From: Candidatus Coatesiibacteriota bacterium
GTDB lineage: Bacteria > RBG-13-66-14
Direction of reading: 5' to 3'
DNA length: 10,696 nucleotides
NCBI GenBank assembly: GCA_030631385.1
Contig: DAOVLG010000031.1
Location: forward strand, 1-10,696
A model generated the notes under the pieces. That model worked only from the letters and a program-made list of their open reading frames with translations, ran no database searches and had not been told where the DNA came from. Below are positions 1-5,959 of this stretch, piece by piece. The first letter of the stretch is position 1, and each line of letters opens with the position of its first letter. A program made the position numbers and the translations under genes.

Positions 1-424
1 GGCGAACATCCCCACAGTCCGCCGGCGGCGGGGGGAGGAGCCAGCTCCCCAGTGAGACGACGGGTAGACCGAGGTTCAAGGCCAGGGCTATCTCCGACAG
101 GGTGCCGTAGCGACCGTCAATCGCGATCACCGCCCGCCCCGAGGCAACCACAAGCATGTTCCGAGCCAGGCCGAGACCCGAAGGAATCACGATGTCACAG
201 TGTGGGTTTGCATCCCCTACCTCGTAAGAGGGGATGATCCCCACCGTGGTACCGCCCACCGACTTGGCGCCACGGCACGCCGCCTCCATAACCCCCCCCA
301 TACCGCCACAGACAACAACGACCCCCGCCTCGGCCAACCTCCGACCAACCTCCTCGGCATTTCGTTCCACGACCTGGTTGGGGTCCGAACCACCTATCAC
401 GCTGACCTGGAACATCTTTTCCAT
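1..424 (-). CDS. SLOG/LOG-like nucleotide-binding protein (TIGR00725-type), 3' part cut by window edge
   Basis: The reading frame is open from an ATG at 424 down to the window edge, giving the first 141 residues. It has the Rossmann-type layout of the SLOG superfamily: strand 1 with VSVIGGS (residues 7-13), a CGGMGGVMEAACRGA loop (39-53), GLARNMLVVAS (85-95), and the signature DGRYGTLSEIALAL (103-116) followed by PVVSLGSW. Arg88 and Glu111 sit where the LOG family keeps its catalytic Arg and Glu. The usual PGGxGTxxE motif here reads IDGRYGTLSE. LOG proteins release free base from nucleotide 5'-monophosphates, but the TIGR00725 branch has no settled function, so no reaction is assigned. The ATG follows GGAG by seven bases. 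A promoter with a 17-base spacer lies about 90 bases upstream. The protein is about 20-40 residues short of the usual length because of the edge. Confidence 0.85.
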   Translation of the reverse strand, partial: MEKMFQVSVIGGSDPNQVVERNAEEVGRRLAEAGVVVVCGGMGGVMEAACRGAKSVGGTTVGIIPSYEVGDANPHCDIVIPSGLGLARNMLVVASGRAVIAIDGRYGTLSEIALALNLGLPVVSLGSWLLPPPPADCGDVR

Positions 425-511
425 CACAACTCCACGACGAAACGACACCGGGAATAACGATAAGGTTCCGGCAGGACCCCGCAATGCGGAAGCGGTACGC
501 CGATCGGATGG

Positions 512-540
512 ATTTTACGCCCAGGCACACGCCGGGTCAA
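512..540 (-). promoter_or_regulatory. Sigma70-type promoter for the SLOG gene
   Basis: On the minus strand the -35 box TTGACC (540-535) and the -10 box TAAAAT (517-512) are separated by exactly 17 bases. Transcription would start near 505, giving a leader of about 80 bases before the ATG at 424. The leader holds a small hairpin, CCGC-ATT-GCGG. Confidence 0.65.
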
Positions 541-616
541 GGCGCCCCGGCGGCTGGACTTGAGGGCGCATATCGTTGTAGGATAAACGTGTCTTTTATT
601 AATTTTGCTTCAACTT

Positions 617-1339
617 ATGGGCGACCCGGCCTGTTACAACTGTAAGGGAACACTTACCGAATCCGGCCTGGGGATTAAGTGCCCCTACTGCGGTTCGATC
701 AATTTCGTCGCCCCGGACGGCCGGGCGACCGCCCACCTCGTCTATCCCCTGGCTCCCCTCGATCCCGGCGAGATCCTGGCCGAACGGCTCGGGCGGATGG
801 GTATCCCCTGCACCATCGAGAAGAACGAGGCCCTCTGGGCGCCCTGCTACCTCTTCACCCCCGCAGAGGGTAAGCCGCTCTGGCGGGCCGCTTACGCCGA
901 CGTGGTGGGCCGTTTTTACTCGAACCTGCCCCCACCCCAACGGAAGCTCATCCCCTACCACGAGCCGAAGGAGCCCTACCGGCTGATCGAGCCCTCGGTC
1001 ACCCCGGCCCAGGCTGAGGCTCGCCTCCCCAGGAGGGGCTTGGATATCTTTTCCAGGTACGAGGTGGCGCTCGTCCATCTGCCAATCCACCGCCTACGCT
1101 ATGCGGCGGGCGAACGGCGGGGGGTGGCCCTGGCCGTCGCCGAACGGATATACACCGAAACCCCACCCAGACCGGACGGGACGGGACTCCAACGCCTGCG
1201 CCTCTACATCGGAGCCGGCACGGCGGCCCTGGCTCTCTTCTCGGTCGTGGCCGTCGGCGGGGTGCTCGGCGCTGTGATCTCCCTCGCCCTGGGAATCGCC
1301 GGTACGGTCCTACTGGCGCAACAGACCCGCACCGGCTAG
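617..1339 (+). CDS. Membrane protein with N-terminal zinc ribbon, function unknown
   Basis: I do not recognise this 240-residue protein. It opens with a rubredoxin-like zinc ribbon: Cys6-x2-Cys9 and Cys22-x2-Cys25 (CYNC, then CPYCG). A soluble middle region of about 165 residues follows, rich in Pro, Arg, Trp and Tyr. The C-terminus (about 196-234) is a continuous hydrophobic stretch long enough for two membrane segments in a hairpin, ending with a short polar tail. It is probably a tail-anchored inner-membrane protein with the zinc ribbon in the cytoplasm. The frame continues upstream to a TTG at 605, but the ATG at 617 fits the zinc-ribbon start better. No clear Shine-Dalgarno sequence is seen for either start. 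A weak promoter-like pair, TTGAGG (560-565) and ATAAAC (583-588), is possible. No strong terminator follows. Confidence 0.75.
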   Translation: MGDPACYNCKGTLTESGLGIKCPYCGSINFVAPDGRATAHLVYPLAPLDPGEILAERLGRMGIPCTIEKNEALWAPCYLFTPAEGKPLWRAAYADVVGRFYSNLPPPQRKLIPYHEPKEPYRLIEPSVTPAQAEARLPRRGLDIFSRYEVALVHLPIHRLRYAAGERRGVALAVAERIYTETPPRPDGTGLQRLRLYIGAGTAALALFSVVAVGGVLGAVISLALGIAGTVLLAQQTRTG

Positions 1340-1436
1340 ACGTTTTAGAAAGGCCCATTCCGGGGCGGCTCTTGAAATATCTTCTGTAGTAAAATAAACT
1401 CCTACACGCAGTTACAAAAAAGTAGCCCATAATAAT

Positions 1437-1465
1437 TTGACATTTTACGAAGGCACCGCTATACT
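1437..1465 (+). promoter_or_regulatory. Strong sigma70-type promoter for the outer-membrane protein gene
   Basis: A perfect -35 box TTGACA (1437-1442) and a -10 box TATACT (1460-1465) are separated by 17 bases. The stretch just upstream (about 1370-1436) is unusually AT-rich for this window and could act as an UP element. The start site would be near 1472, leaving a leader of about 94 bases. Confidence 0.8.
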
Positions 1466-1565
1466 CTACCAATAATCTTTTCTGGACCCACTCGGGTTCT
1501 CTCTAGGCCTGATACAGGCATTGTGTGTAACCTACGTCCTGACCCTAAACCCTAAGGAGTTCAAG

Positions 1566-2156
1566 ATGAAGAAATTCCTCATTCTGGCCGTCGTGTTGCT
1601 CATGATGGTTCCTGCCGCCTTCGGCAAGAACATGGTCGAGGGCAAGTTCGGAGCCGGCTTGGCTCTTGGCACTGGTTACGCCTTGAAGCTGAATGAGGCA
1701 GGCAACCAGCTAGGCCTGGGCATCGTCCTGCAGTACGGCATCACCGGCCTGACCTTCCAGGGCTACTTCGATTACCATCTCGGCCTTGCCCCCAAGTCTA
1801 GCGATGATCCCAGCCCCGCCGACGACACTTCCTACATGGGCTTCGGCGTTGACTTCCTGGGCACCGTCGGTGACGGCCCCTTCGTCGGCTATGCCGGCCT
1901 CGGTTTCTTCTACGCCATGACGAGCGGTAACTACGTTCAGATAATGGAAGCCGATTGGGAAGGCAGCACGCTGGGTCTGAACCTGACCGCCGCGGCCGAC
2001 TACTTCCTCAACGACATGATCGCCATCGGCTTCGGCCTCAGCTACCCGATCTCCCTGTCCAGTTCCTACAGCGTTGAGGGCACCGATGCGGACTACGCCG
2101 CTATCATGAATGCGGTCGGCTTGAACTACAAGGTCTGCGTCAAGTTCTTCTTCTAG
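1566..2156 (+). CDS. Small outer-membrane beta-barrel protein
   Basis: The product has 196 residues. It starts with a classic Sec signal peptide: MKK, a hydrophobic core (residues 4-15), and a likely cut after Gly20 (PAAFG/KN). The mature part alternates hydrophobic and polar residues, has many Gly, Tyr and Phe, and ends in KFFF. A C-terminal phenylalanine is the signature of barrels inserted by the BAM complex. The length suggests an eight-strand barrel, but the exact family is not recognised, so porin, adhesin and structural roles remain open. The ATG at 1566 follows AAGGAG (1554-1559) at ideal spacing, so a longer in-frame start at 1521 is unlikely. The gene is a single transcription unit with a strong promoter and tandem terminators, as expected for an abundant envelope protein. 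Confidence 0.8.
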   Translation: MKKFLILAVVLLMMVPAAFGKNMVEGKFGAGLALGTGYALKLNEAGNQLGLGIVLQYGITGLTFQGYFDYHLGLAPKSSDDPSPADDTSYMGFGVDFLGTVGDGPFVGYAGLGFFYAMTSGNYVQIMEADWEGSTLGLNLTAAADYFLNDMIAIGFGLSYPISLSSSYSVEGTDADYAAIMNAVGLNYKVCVKFFF

Positions 2157-2170
2157 AGTTAGGCATCGTT

Positions 2171-2206
2171 CGTAAAAAAGGGGCCCAAAACGGCCCCTTT
2201 TTTACG
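2171..2206. terminator. Bidirectional intrinsic terminator after the barrel gene
   Basis: A perfect 15-bp stem (2171-2185 with 2192-2206) encloses the six-base loop CAAAAC. Its GC core is GGGGCC, flanked by six A on the left and six T on the right. It therefore reads as a terminator on both strands. It starts 15 bases after the stop codon. Confidence 0.9.
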
Positions 2207-2267
2207 TGGAATTCACCGCGTTGGACCCTCAGATATCCACGTTGGGGATACATGGATACAGGTTGAG

Positions 2268-2292
2268 AAAAGGGCCGATCCCGGCCCTTTTT
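2268..2292. terminator. Second hairpin terminator in tandem
   Basis: The stem AAAAGGGCCG (2268-2277) pairs with CGGCCCTTTT (2282-2291) around the loop ATCC, and T continues to 2292. It lies about 60 bases after the first terminator and would act as a back-up on the plus strand. The A-run on the left gives a weaker signal on the minus strand. Confidence 0.75.
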
Positions 2293-2375
2293 GTGCGGTG
2301 GCTACGACTTAAATCGGGTGACGACTCTGGAGCGGACCGAGCGGCCCTCCCGCGCGTTCCCGCCCTTTATAAAAG

Positions 2376-2397
2376 ACAAGGGGTTTAAAGCCCTTGT
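2376..2397. terminator. Weak terminator-like hairpin, possibly for the por operon
   Basis: ACAAGGG (2376-2382) pairs with CCCTTGT (2391-2397) around an eight-base loop containing TTTAAA. Read on the minus strand it is followed by CTTTTATAAA. It could therefore help to stop transcripts coming from porB, which ends about 300 bases away. The T-tracts are short on both sides. Confidence 0.4.
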
Positions 2398-2411
2398 TCC
2401 TTTGTAAATGT

Positions 2412-2440
2412 GTAGGGGCGGGTCTTTAGACCCGCCCGCC
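2412..2440 (+). repeat. REP-like GTAG palindrome, copy A
   Basis: The unit begins GTAGGGGCGGGTC and closes with GACCCGCCCGCC around TTTA. The formal stem is ten base pairs (2416-2425 with 2428-2437). It has the same length and design as copy B on the opposite strand. GTAG at the 5' foot of a GC-rich hairpin is the hallmark of REP sequences linked to RAYT transposases. Confidence 0.65.
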
Positions 2441-2465
2441 CCTCACCCTAACCCGTGGGCGAATG

Positions 2466-2488
2466 CTCCTCCCCAGAGGGGCGAGGAG
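2466..2488. repeat. Imperfect hairpin next to a CCCTCACCCTAACCC-like string
   Basis: CTCCTCCCC (2466-2474) pairs with GGG (2478-2480) and GAGGAG (2483-2488), with GC bulged between them. Just to the left, CCCCTCACCCTAACCC (2439-2454) resembles the start of a short dispersed repeat known from many bacterial genomes, in which it is usually followed by a CTCTCCC-type hairpin. The link is from memory of that pattern. Confidence 0.4.
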
Positions 2489-2574
2489 ATATAAGGAAAC
2501 GGGCCAATCCTACGTTTTGGCAGCGCTCGCGGGGATTGACGTAGCTAAACTGAAGGTCCGCCTCGCGGGGTCGG

Positions 2575-2594
2575 GGTCCAGCGCCCTGCGCTGG
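2575..2594. repeat. CCAGCGC hairpin, copy 1
   Basis: The 20-mer GGTCCAGCGCCCTGCGCTGG contains a perfect seven-pair stem (2578-2584 with 2588-2594) and a three-base loop. It matches 10278-10297 at 19 of 20 positions, with the only difference in the loop. It abuts REP-like copy B. Confidence 0.55.
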
Positions 2595-2621
2595 CGGGCC
2601 GACCTAAAGGTCGGCCCCTAC
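2593..2621 (-). repeat. REP-like GTAG palindrome, copy B
   Basis: Read on the minus strand it begins GTAGGGGCCGACC, then TTTA, then GGTCGGCCCGCC. It matches copy A at 23 of 29 positions. All six differences fall in three paired positions (9/22, 11/20 and 12/19 of the unit) and keep the pairing. Copies A and B face each other, like an inverted REP pair. Confidence 0.65.
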
Positions 2622-2699
2622 GACTGCCGCGTGGGTGCAAGACCCTCATCCCAAGCCTGATAATAAAGGGCCGCCCGGTCCCCTTGGTCTGGTAAATCC

Positions 2700-3605
2700 C
2701 TACTCGGTCTCTGCAGCGTAGAGTTCCTCGGTCATCTGAACCTTGGCCTCCAGAACCTTCCAATGGTGGTCGCGCCATTTTTGAACGTGTTCAATGTCAT
2801 CGGGCGTCAGATGCCGGAAGCGGCCCTGGAGCTTGAGATAGTCCTCGACGGGTTTGAACTCCTTGGGCCGGTAGTTGATCTTGTACACGCCGTTCTCCAC
2901 CTCGTAGAGCGGCCAGATGCCGGTTCGAACCGCCAGGCGCATCGCTTTGATCGAGTCCTCCGACTTCATCTTCCACCCCGGCGGACAGCTGGCGAAGATC
3001 TGAATGTACTTGGTTCCTCGGATCTGTTTGGCCTTTTTCATCTTCTTGATAAAATCCTCGGGGTGGCTCACCGAGGCGGTGGCGGTGTAGCGGATGCCGT
3101 GGGCCACCATGATCTCCACCATGTCCTTCTTCTCCTCCTTCTTGAAGTGGCGGACGGGGGTGGTGGTGGTCCAGGCGCCCCAGGGGGTTGAACCGGAGCG
3201 CTGGATGCCGGTGTTCATGTACGCCTCGTTGTCGTAGCAAACGTAGATGAAGTCTTCGTCGCGCTCCACGGCGCCGGAGAGGGCCTGGATGCCGATGTCC
3301 ACGGTGCCGCCGTCACCGGCCCAGGCCACCACGGTCGTGTGGTCGTTGCCCCGGATGGCGAAACCGTTGCGGATGCCCGAGGCGGCCGCCGCCACGGTCT
3401 CGAAGGCGGTGTGGAAGAGCGGAACCAGCGTGGCCGAATAGGGGAAGGGGCCGTCTATCACGCTCCAGCAGCAGGCCGGCATGGTCAAGACCGTATCGCC
3501 GCCCAGGGCCTTGAGCGCGTACCTTAAGGCCAGTACGGCGCCACAGCCCTGGCAGGCGACGGTTCCACTGGTAATGTACTCCTCGGTGGGGATCGAGTAT
3601 TTCAC
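2700..3605 (-). CDS. porB: Pyruvate:ferredoxin oxidoreductase beta subunit (TPP-binding)
   Basis: PorB (301 residues) holds thiamine diphosphate and the proximal [4Fe-4S] cluster of the enzyme that converts pyruvate and CoA to acetyl-CoA and CO2 while reducing ferredoxin. Likely cluster ligands are Cys18 and Cys21 (CQGCG), a cysteine of the Cys45-Cys46 pair (MPACCWS) and Cys207 (SCPPGW). The TPP/Mg motif is GDGGTVDIG (97-105) with DNEAYMNTG (125-133). Both the length and the motif order are typical of the family. The start is GTG at 3605, five bases after GGGAGG. It is the last gene of the operon, 51 bases after porA. A related 2-oxoacid oxidoreductase with a different substrate cannot be excluded from sequence alone. 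Confidence 0.93.
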   Translation of the reverse strand: MKYSIPTEEYITSGTVACQGCGAVLALRYALKALGGDTVLTMPACCWSVIDGPFPYSATLVPLFHTAFETVAAAASGIRNGFAIRGNDHTTVVAWAGDGGTVDIGIQALSGAVERDEDFIYVCYDNEAYMNTGIQRSGSTPWGAWTTTTPVRHFKKEEKKDMVEIMVAHGIRYTATASVSHPEDFIKKMKKAKQIRGTKYIQIFASCPPGWKMKSEDSIKAMRLAVRTGIWPLYEVENGVYKINYRPKEFKPVEDYLKLQGRFRHLTPDDIEHVQKWRDHHWKVLEAKVQMTEELYAAETE

Positions 3606-3632
3606 GAAAACCTCCCGCCCCCGGGGGGGCCT

Positions 3633-3660
3633 GGCCGACCCTGCGGTCGGAAAAAGCTAC
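3633..3660 (-). repeat. GTAG-started hairpin in the porA-porB spacer
   Basis: On the minus strand GTAGC is followed by five T and then CCGACC-GCAG-GGTCGGCC. The six-pair stem (3635-3640 with 3645-3650) has the same arms as the inner stem of REP-like copy B. Only the loop differs (GCAG against TTTA). The TAG stop codon of porA lies inside the leading GTAG. Confidence 0.5.
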
Positions 3661-4814
3661 GCCAGTTTGGCCCCCTGCCAGTTGATGTCAACCTCTGGGC
3701 TCCCCTGAGCGGTGATCTTGATCATCTCGTACACCGCGTCCACGGTTACGTCACGCCCGCCGAGGCCGGCGATGAATCCGTGGATCTCCGGTTTCTCGGC
3801 CTCGTGGTAGAGGCAGCTCTTGATCTCGGTGAAGAAAGCGCCCTCGGAGCCGTAACTGATGTTGCGGTCAATCACGCCGAGCCGCTTCTTGCCCTTCACG
3901 ATCCGGCGGATCTGGGGTTTGGGAAAGGGTCTGAAGAGGCGAATCTTGACCGACCCGGCCCGGATGCCATCGTTACGAGCCCGGTCCACGGCGTCCTTGG
4001 CCGTGGAGGCGATGGTCGAGGAGACGAAGACGAGGTAGTCGGCATCGTCGGCGCGGTAGCCCTCGACTACGGGATAATTTCGGCCGAACATCTCACCGAA
4101 GAGCGCGTCCTCGGCGACGATCACGTCCAGCGCCTTCTCCATCGCCCACTGCATCTTGACCTGCAGCTCGTAGTACCAGGCTTCGTTGGTCAGCGCTCCG
4201 TAAGCCGGGTGCCCCTTGGCCGGGTCGAGGTCGTGTTTGGCCTCATACTTGGGCAGGTATTTGTCCACCAGCTCGATGTCGGTCAGGTCAACCGGTTCCG
4301 AGGTGTGGGAGAGGTAGAAGCTGTCCAGGATCAGCATCGCGGGCAGCTCCACCTGCTCGGCCACCTTGAAGGCCTGGATGACCGAATCGGTAACCTCCTG
4401 GTTGGACTCGCAGTAGAATTGAATCCAGCCCGTGTCCCGGCGGGAGATCGTGTCGTTCTGGTCGGTCCAGATGGTCCAGGGCGGTCCCATGGCACGGTTG
4501 ATGTTGGCCAGCACCACGGGCAGACGGGCGTGGGCCGCCCAGTGGAGCATCTCGTCCATCAGGGCCAAACCCTGGGCGCTGGTGGCGGTGAAGGTGCGCG
4601 CCCCGGCCGCGGCGGCGCCGATGCAGGCCGCCATCGCCGAGTGCTCGCTCTCGACCTTGACGAACTTGGCGTCCATCACCCCGTCGGCGCAGAGCTCCGA
4701 TATCTTCTCCACGACCTGGGTCTGGGGGGTGATGGGGTAGGCGGCGACCACCTCGGCCCGGGCCAGCATGGAACCGTAAGAAACGGCGTGGTTACCGGTG
4801 ATAACCTTTATCAT
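3657..4814 (-). CDS. porA: Pyruvate:ferredoxin oxidoreductase alpha subunit
   Basis: PorA (385 residues) forms the other half of the active site and contacts the pyrimidine ring of TPP and the 2-oxoacid. Family motifs are clear: TGNHAVSYG near the N-terminus, AAYPITPQTQ (24-33) and VKVESEHSA (52-60), which contains the glutamate expected to activate TPP. TATSAQGLALM follows. The C-terminal half carries the transketolase C-terminal-like domain (RLFRPFPKPQIRRI, then IDRNISYGSEGAF). The length is normal for an archaeal/Thermotoga-type PorA. The ATG at 4814 follows a strong GAGGAGG. It lies 108 bases after porD, and that spacer is largely occupied by a double-hairpin element. Confidence 0.95.
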   Translation of the reverse strand: MIKVITGNHAVSYGSMLARAEVVAAYPITPQTQVVEKISELCADGVMDAKFVKVESEHSAMAACIGAAAAGARTFTATSAQGLALMDEMLHWAAHARLPVVLANINRAMGPPWTIWTDQNDTISRRDTGWIQFYCESNQEVTDSVIQAFKVAEQVELPAMLILDSFYLSHTSEPVDLTDIELVDKYLPKYEAKHDLDPAKGHPAYGALTNEAWYYELQVKMQWAMEKALDVIVAEDALFGEMFGRNYPVVEGYRADDADYLVFVSSTIASTAKDAVDRARNDGIRAGSVKIRLFRPFPKPQIRRIVKGKKRLGVIDRNISYGSEGAFFTEIKSCLYHEAEKPEIHGFIAGLGGRDVTVDAVYEMIKITAQGSPEVDINWQGAKLA

Positions 4815-4869
4815 AGAACCTCCTCGAACCGGGTTGGTGTCCCAAGGAAATGGGAACCATCAGGGGGAT

Positions 4870-4923
4870 GTAGCGTCGCCCTTCCACGGGCGACTGCGGC
4901 GGGGGGTGGAACCCCCGCGCTAC
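4870..4923. repeat. Double-hairpin (BIME-like) element between porD and porA
   Basis: An outer stem GTAGC (4870-4874) with GCTAC (4919-4923) encloses two perfect seven-pair hairpins. These are GTCGCCC/GGGCGAC (4875-4881 with 4888-4894, loop TTCCAC) and GCGGGGG/CCCCCGC (4899-4905 with 4912-4918, loop GTGGAA). The two six-base loops are exact reverse complements, so they could form a kissing interaction. The element touches the last base of the porD stop codon. It reads as two GTAG-footed hairpins facing each other. Confidence 0.7.
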
Positions 4924-5216
4924 TACTTTCCCTCCTCCACCATCTCGATGCAGCCCTTGGGGCACTCGGCGGCGCAGACACCGCAGCCCTTGCAGTAAAC
5001 GAGGTCCACCACGGGGTAGCCTTCGGAGTCCTCGTTGATAGACATGTCGGGGCAGAACTTCCAACAGATACCGCACTGGGTACAGGCCTCGTTGTCTATG
5101 ATCGGGTAGATGTTGCGCCAGGAGCCCGTCTCGTTGACCAGCATGGTACCCAGCGTCTTGGCCATGGTCGGGATGTCATTGATGTTCTTCAGATGAACGT
5201 AGTGTTCGTTCGGCAT
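4923..5216 (-). CDS. porD: Pyruvate:ferredoxin oxidoreductase delta subunit, 2[4Fe-4S] ferredoxin-like
   Basis: PorD (97 residues) carries the two [4Fe-4S] clusters that pass electrons from the TPP site towards soluble ferredoxin. Both ligand sets are complete: Cys45, Cys48, Cys51 and Cys55 (CTQCGICWKFCP), and Cys75, Cys78, Cys81 and Cys85 (CKGCGVCAAECP). The N-terminal 40 residues before the first cluster are typical of PorD and distinguish it from a free ferredoxin. The ATG at 5216 is preceded by AAGGGAGG at good spacing. The gene lies 85 bases after porG and shares its operon. The stop codon TAG is followed at once by another TAG, which begins the palindromic element in the next spacer. 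Confidence 0.93.
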   Translation of the reverse strand: MPNEHYVHLKNINDIPTMAKTLGTMLVNETGSWRNIYPIIDNEACTQCGICWKFCPDMSINEDSEGYPVVDLVYCKGCGVCAAECPKGCIEMVEEGK

Positions 5217-5301
5217 CGCACCCTCCCTTCAGGGTGGGCTTCGCGGGAGGTAAAATGGGCGGTTAACTAACGGGAGAAAACAAAAAAAATCGAAAGATCA
5301 A

Positions 5302-5850
5302 CTAGAGTGCGAGTGCGTCGAAGGTTTCTCTGGCAGCCCGCGCGTTCTCCTCGGGCTTGGATGGGACCGCCTCCCGGATGCACTCCATGAGGCGTTCGAT
5401 GTCGGCCTGCCCGGTGATCCTGGCGGCGGCCCCCAGCATGGCCGTGTTGACGATGGGAGCGGATACCGAGCCCAGGCCGTGCTTGGCGGCGATCTGGGTC
5501 GCGTTGACGGTAAAGACCCTGAAATCACCCTCGAGTCCGAGCTCCTCGGGTGTCTTGTGGGTGTTCACTGTAATAGTTCCGCCGGGCTTCAGGCCATCGG
5601 TACAGTTCACGGTGGCCATGAGCGTCTCGGAGAACACGAAGACATGATCGGGTGTGTAGATGTTGTGACGGGCGCGGATCTCCGACTCCGATATCCGAAC
5701 GAAACTAGCGACGGGGGCACCCCTTCGCTCGACCCCAAACATGGGGAAGGCCTGAACCTTCTTCCCCCCACGGAAGGCCGCATCGGCGAAGATGGTGCAA
5801 CCGCTAGCCGCCCCTTGACCCCCACGGCCGTGGAAGCGGATCTCGATCAT
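5302..5850 (-). CDS. porG: Pyruvate:ferredoxin oxidoreductase gamma subunit
   Basis: PorG (182 residues) is the gamma subunit of the four-subunit enzyme. In the family this domain contributes to CoA binding and subunit contacts. The N-terminal motif FHGRGGQGA (6-14) is the family signature. FPMFGVERRGAPV follows (35-47), and the length matches the usual 180-190 residues. It is the first gene of the operon in the order G-D-A-B, the same order as in Thermotoga and several archaea, where the enzyme is a heterotetramer. The ATG at 5850 follows AAGGGAG by nine bases. A promoter with a 17-base spacer lies about 80 bases upstream. The leader contains two inverted repeats. Confidence 0.93.
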   Translation of the reverse strand: MIEIRFHGRGGQGAASGCTIFADAAFRGGKKVQAFPMFGVERRGAPVASFVRISESEIRARHNIYTPDHVFVFSETLMATVNCTDGLKPGGTITVNTHKTPEELGLEGDFRVFTVNATQIAAKHGLGSVSAPIVNTAMLGAAARITGQADIERLMECIREAVPSKPEENARAARETFDALAL

Positions 5851-5872
5851 CGCAGGATACTCCCTTGTGGGT

Positions 5873-5889
5873 TGGGTTAATCTAACCCA
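5873..5889. promoter_or_regulatory. Inverted repeat in the porG leader, possible operator or hairpin
   Basis: TGGGTTA and TAACCCA form a perfect seven-pair inverted repeat around a three-base centre. It lies between the predicted start site (about 5924) and the porG Shine-Dalgarno sequence, 23 bases upstream of the start codon. It could be a repressor site or an mRNA hairpin. There is no T-tract, so it is not an intrinsic terminator. Confidence 0.4.
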
Positions 5890-5897
5890 GAACTGAC

Positions 5898-5926
5898 GTA
5901 GAACAGAGGACGGACATTCGTCCGCC
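5898..5926 (+). repeat. Possible degraded GTAG palindrome overlapping the por transcription start
   Basis: GTAG (5898-5901) is followed by a stem CGGAC-ATTC-GTCCG (5911-5915 with 5920-5924). Two more G-C pairs form if one A is bulged. The design fits the REP-like units elsewhere in the window, but the region between foot and stem is changed. It covers the expected por start site. Confidence 0.35.
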
Positions 5927-5930
5927 GCAC

Positions 5931-5959
5931 ACTATAACACTAAGCCACCACGGGCTCAA
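5931..5959 (-). promoter_or_regulatory. Sigma70-type promoter for the por operon
   Basis: On the minus strand TTGAGC (5959-5954) and TATAGT (5936-5931) are separated by 17 bases. The start would fall near 5924, about 75 bases before the porG start codon. No other good promoter was seen in the por spacers, which supports a single operon transcript. Confidence 0.7.

Larger units (their letters stand above)
2398..2699. other. Gene-free stretch holding REP-like palindromes
   Basis: No convincing gene lies between the terminators and the end of porB. A 65-codon open frame at 2463-2660 runs through two palindromes and has no Shine-Dalgarno sequence. The stretch is best described by its repeats: a GTAG palindrome at 2412-2440, an imperfect hairpin at 2466-2488, a CCAGCGC hairpin at 2578-2594 and an inverted GTAG palindrome at 2593-2621. 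Confidence 0.7.

Noticed and set aside
574..596. Promoter for the gene at 617
   Set aside because: Several weak -35/-10 pairs can be drawn (for example TTGAGG with ATAAAC) and none stands out, so none is listed as a feature.
599..1090. Minus-strand open frame opposite the zinc-ribbon membrane protein
   Set aside because: The plus-strand frame has CxxC pairs and membrane segments, which is real protein structure. The minus frame shows none.
1385..1406. TGTAG...CTACA inverted repeat upstream of the barrel promoter
   Set aside because: Only five pairs with a twelve-base loop in AT-rich DNA, which is likely chance.
2463..2660. Small plus-strand open frame of 65 codons in the spacer after the barrel gene
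   Set aside because: It runs through two palindromes, has no Shine-Dalgarno sequence, and its product is explained by the repeat sequence in a GC-rich background.
3780..5270. 496-codon plus-strand open frame opposite porA and porD
   Set aside because: It is a GC-rich mirror of well-supported por genes on the other strand. Its product is low in complexity and rich in Val, Leu, Gly and His, with no recognisable domain.
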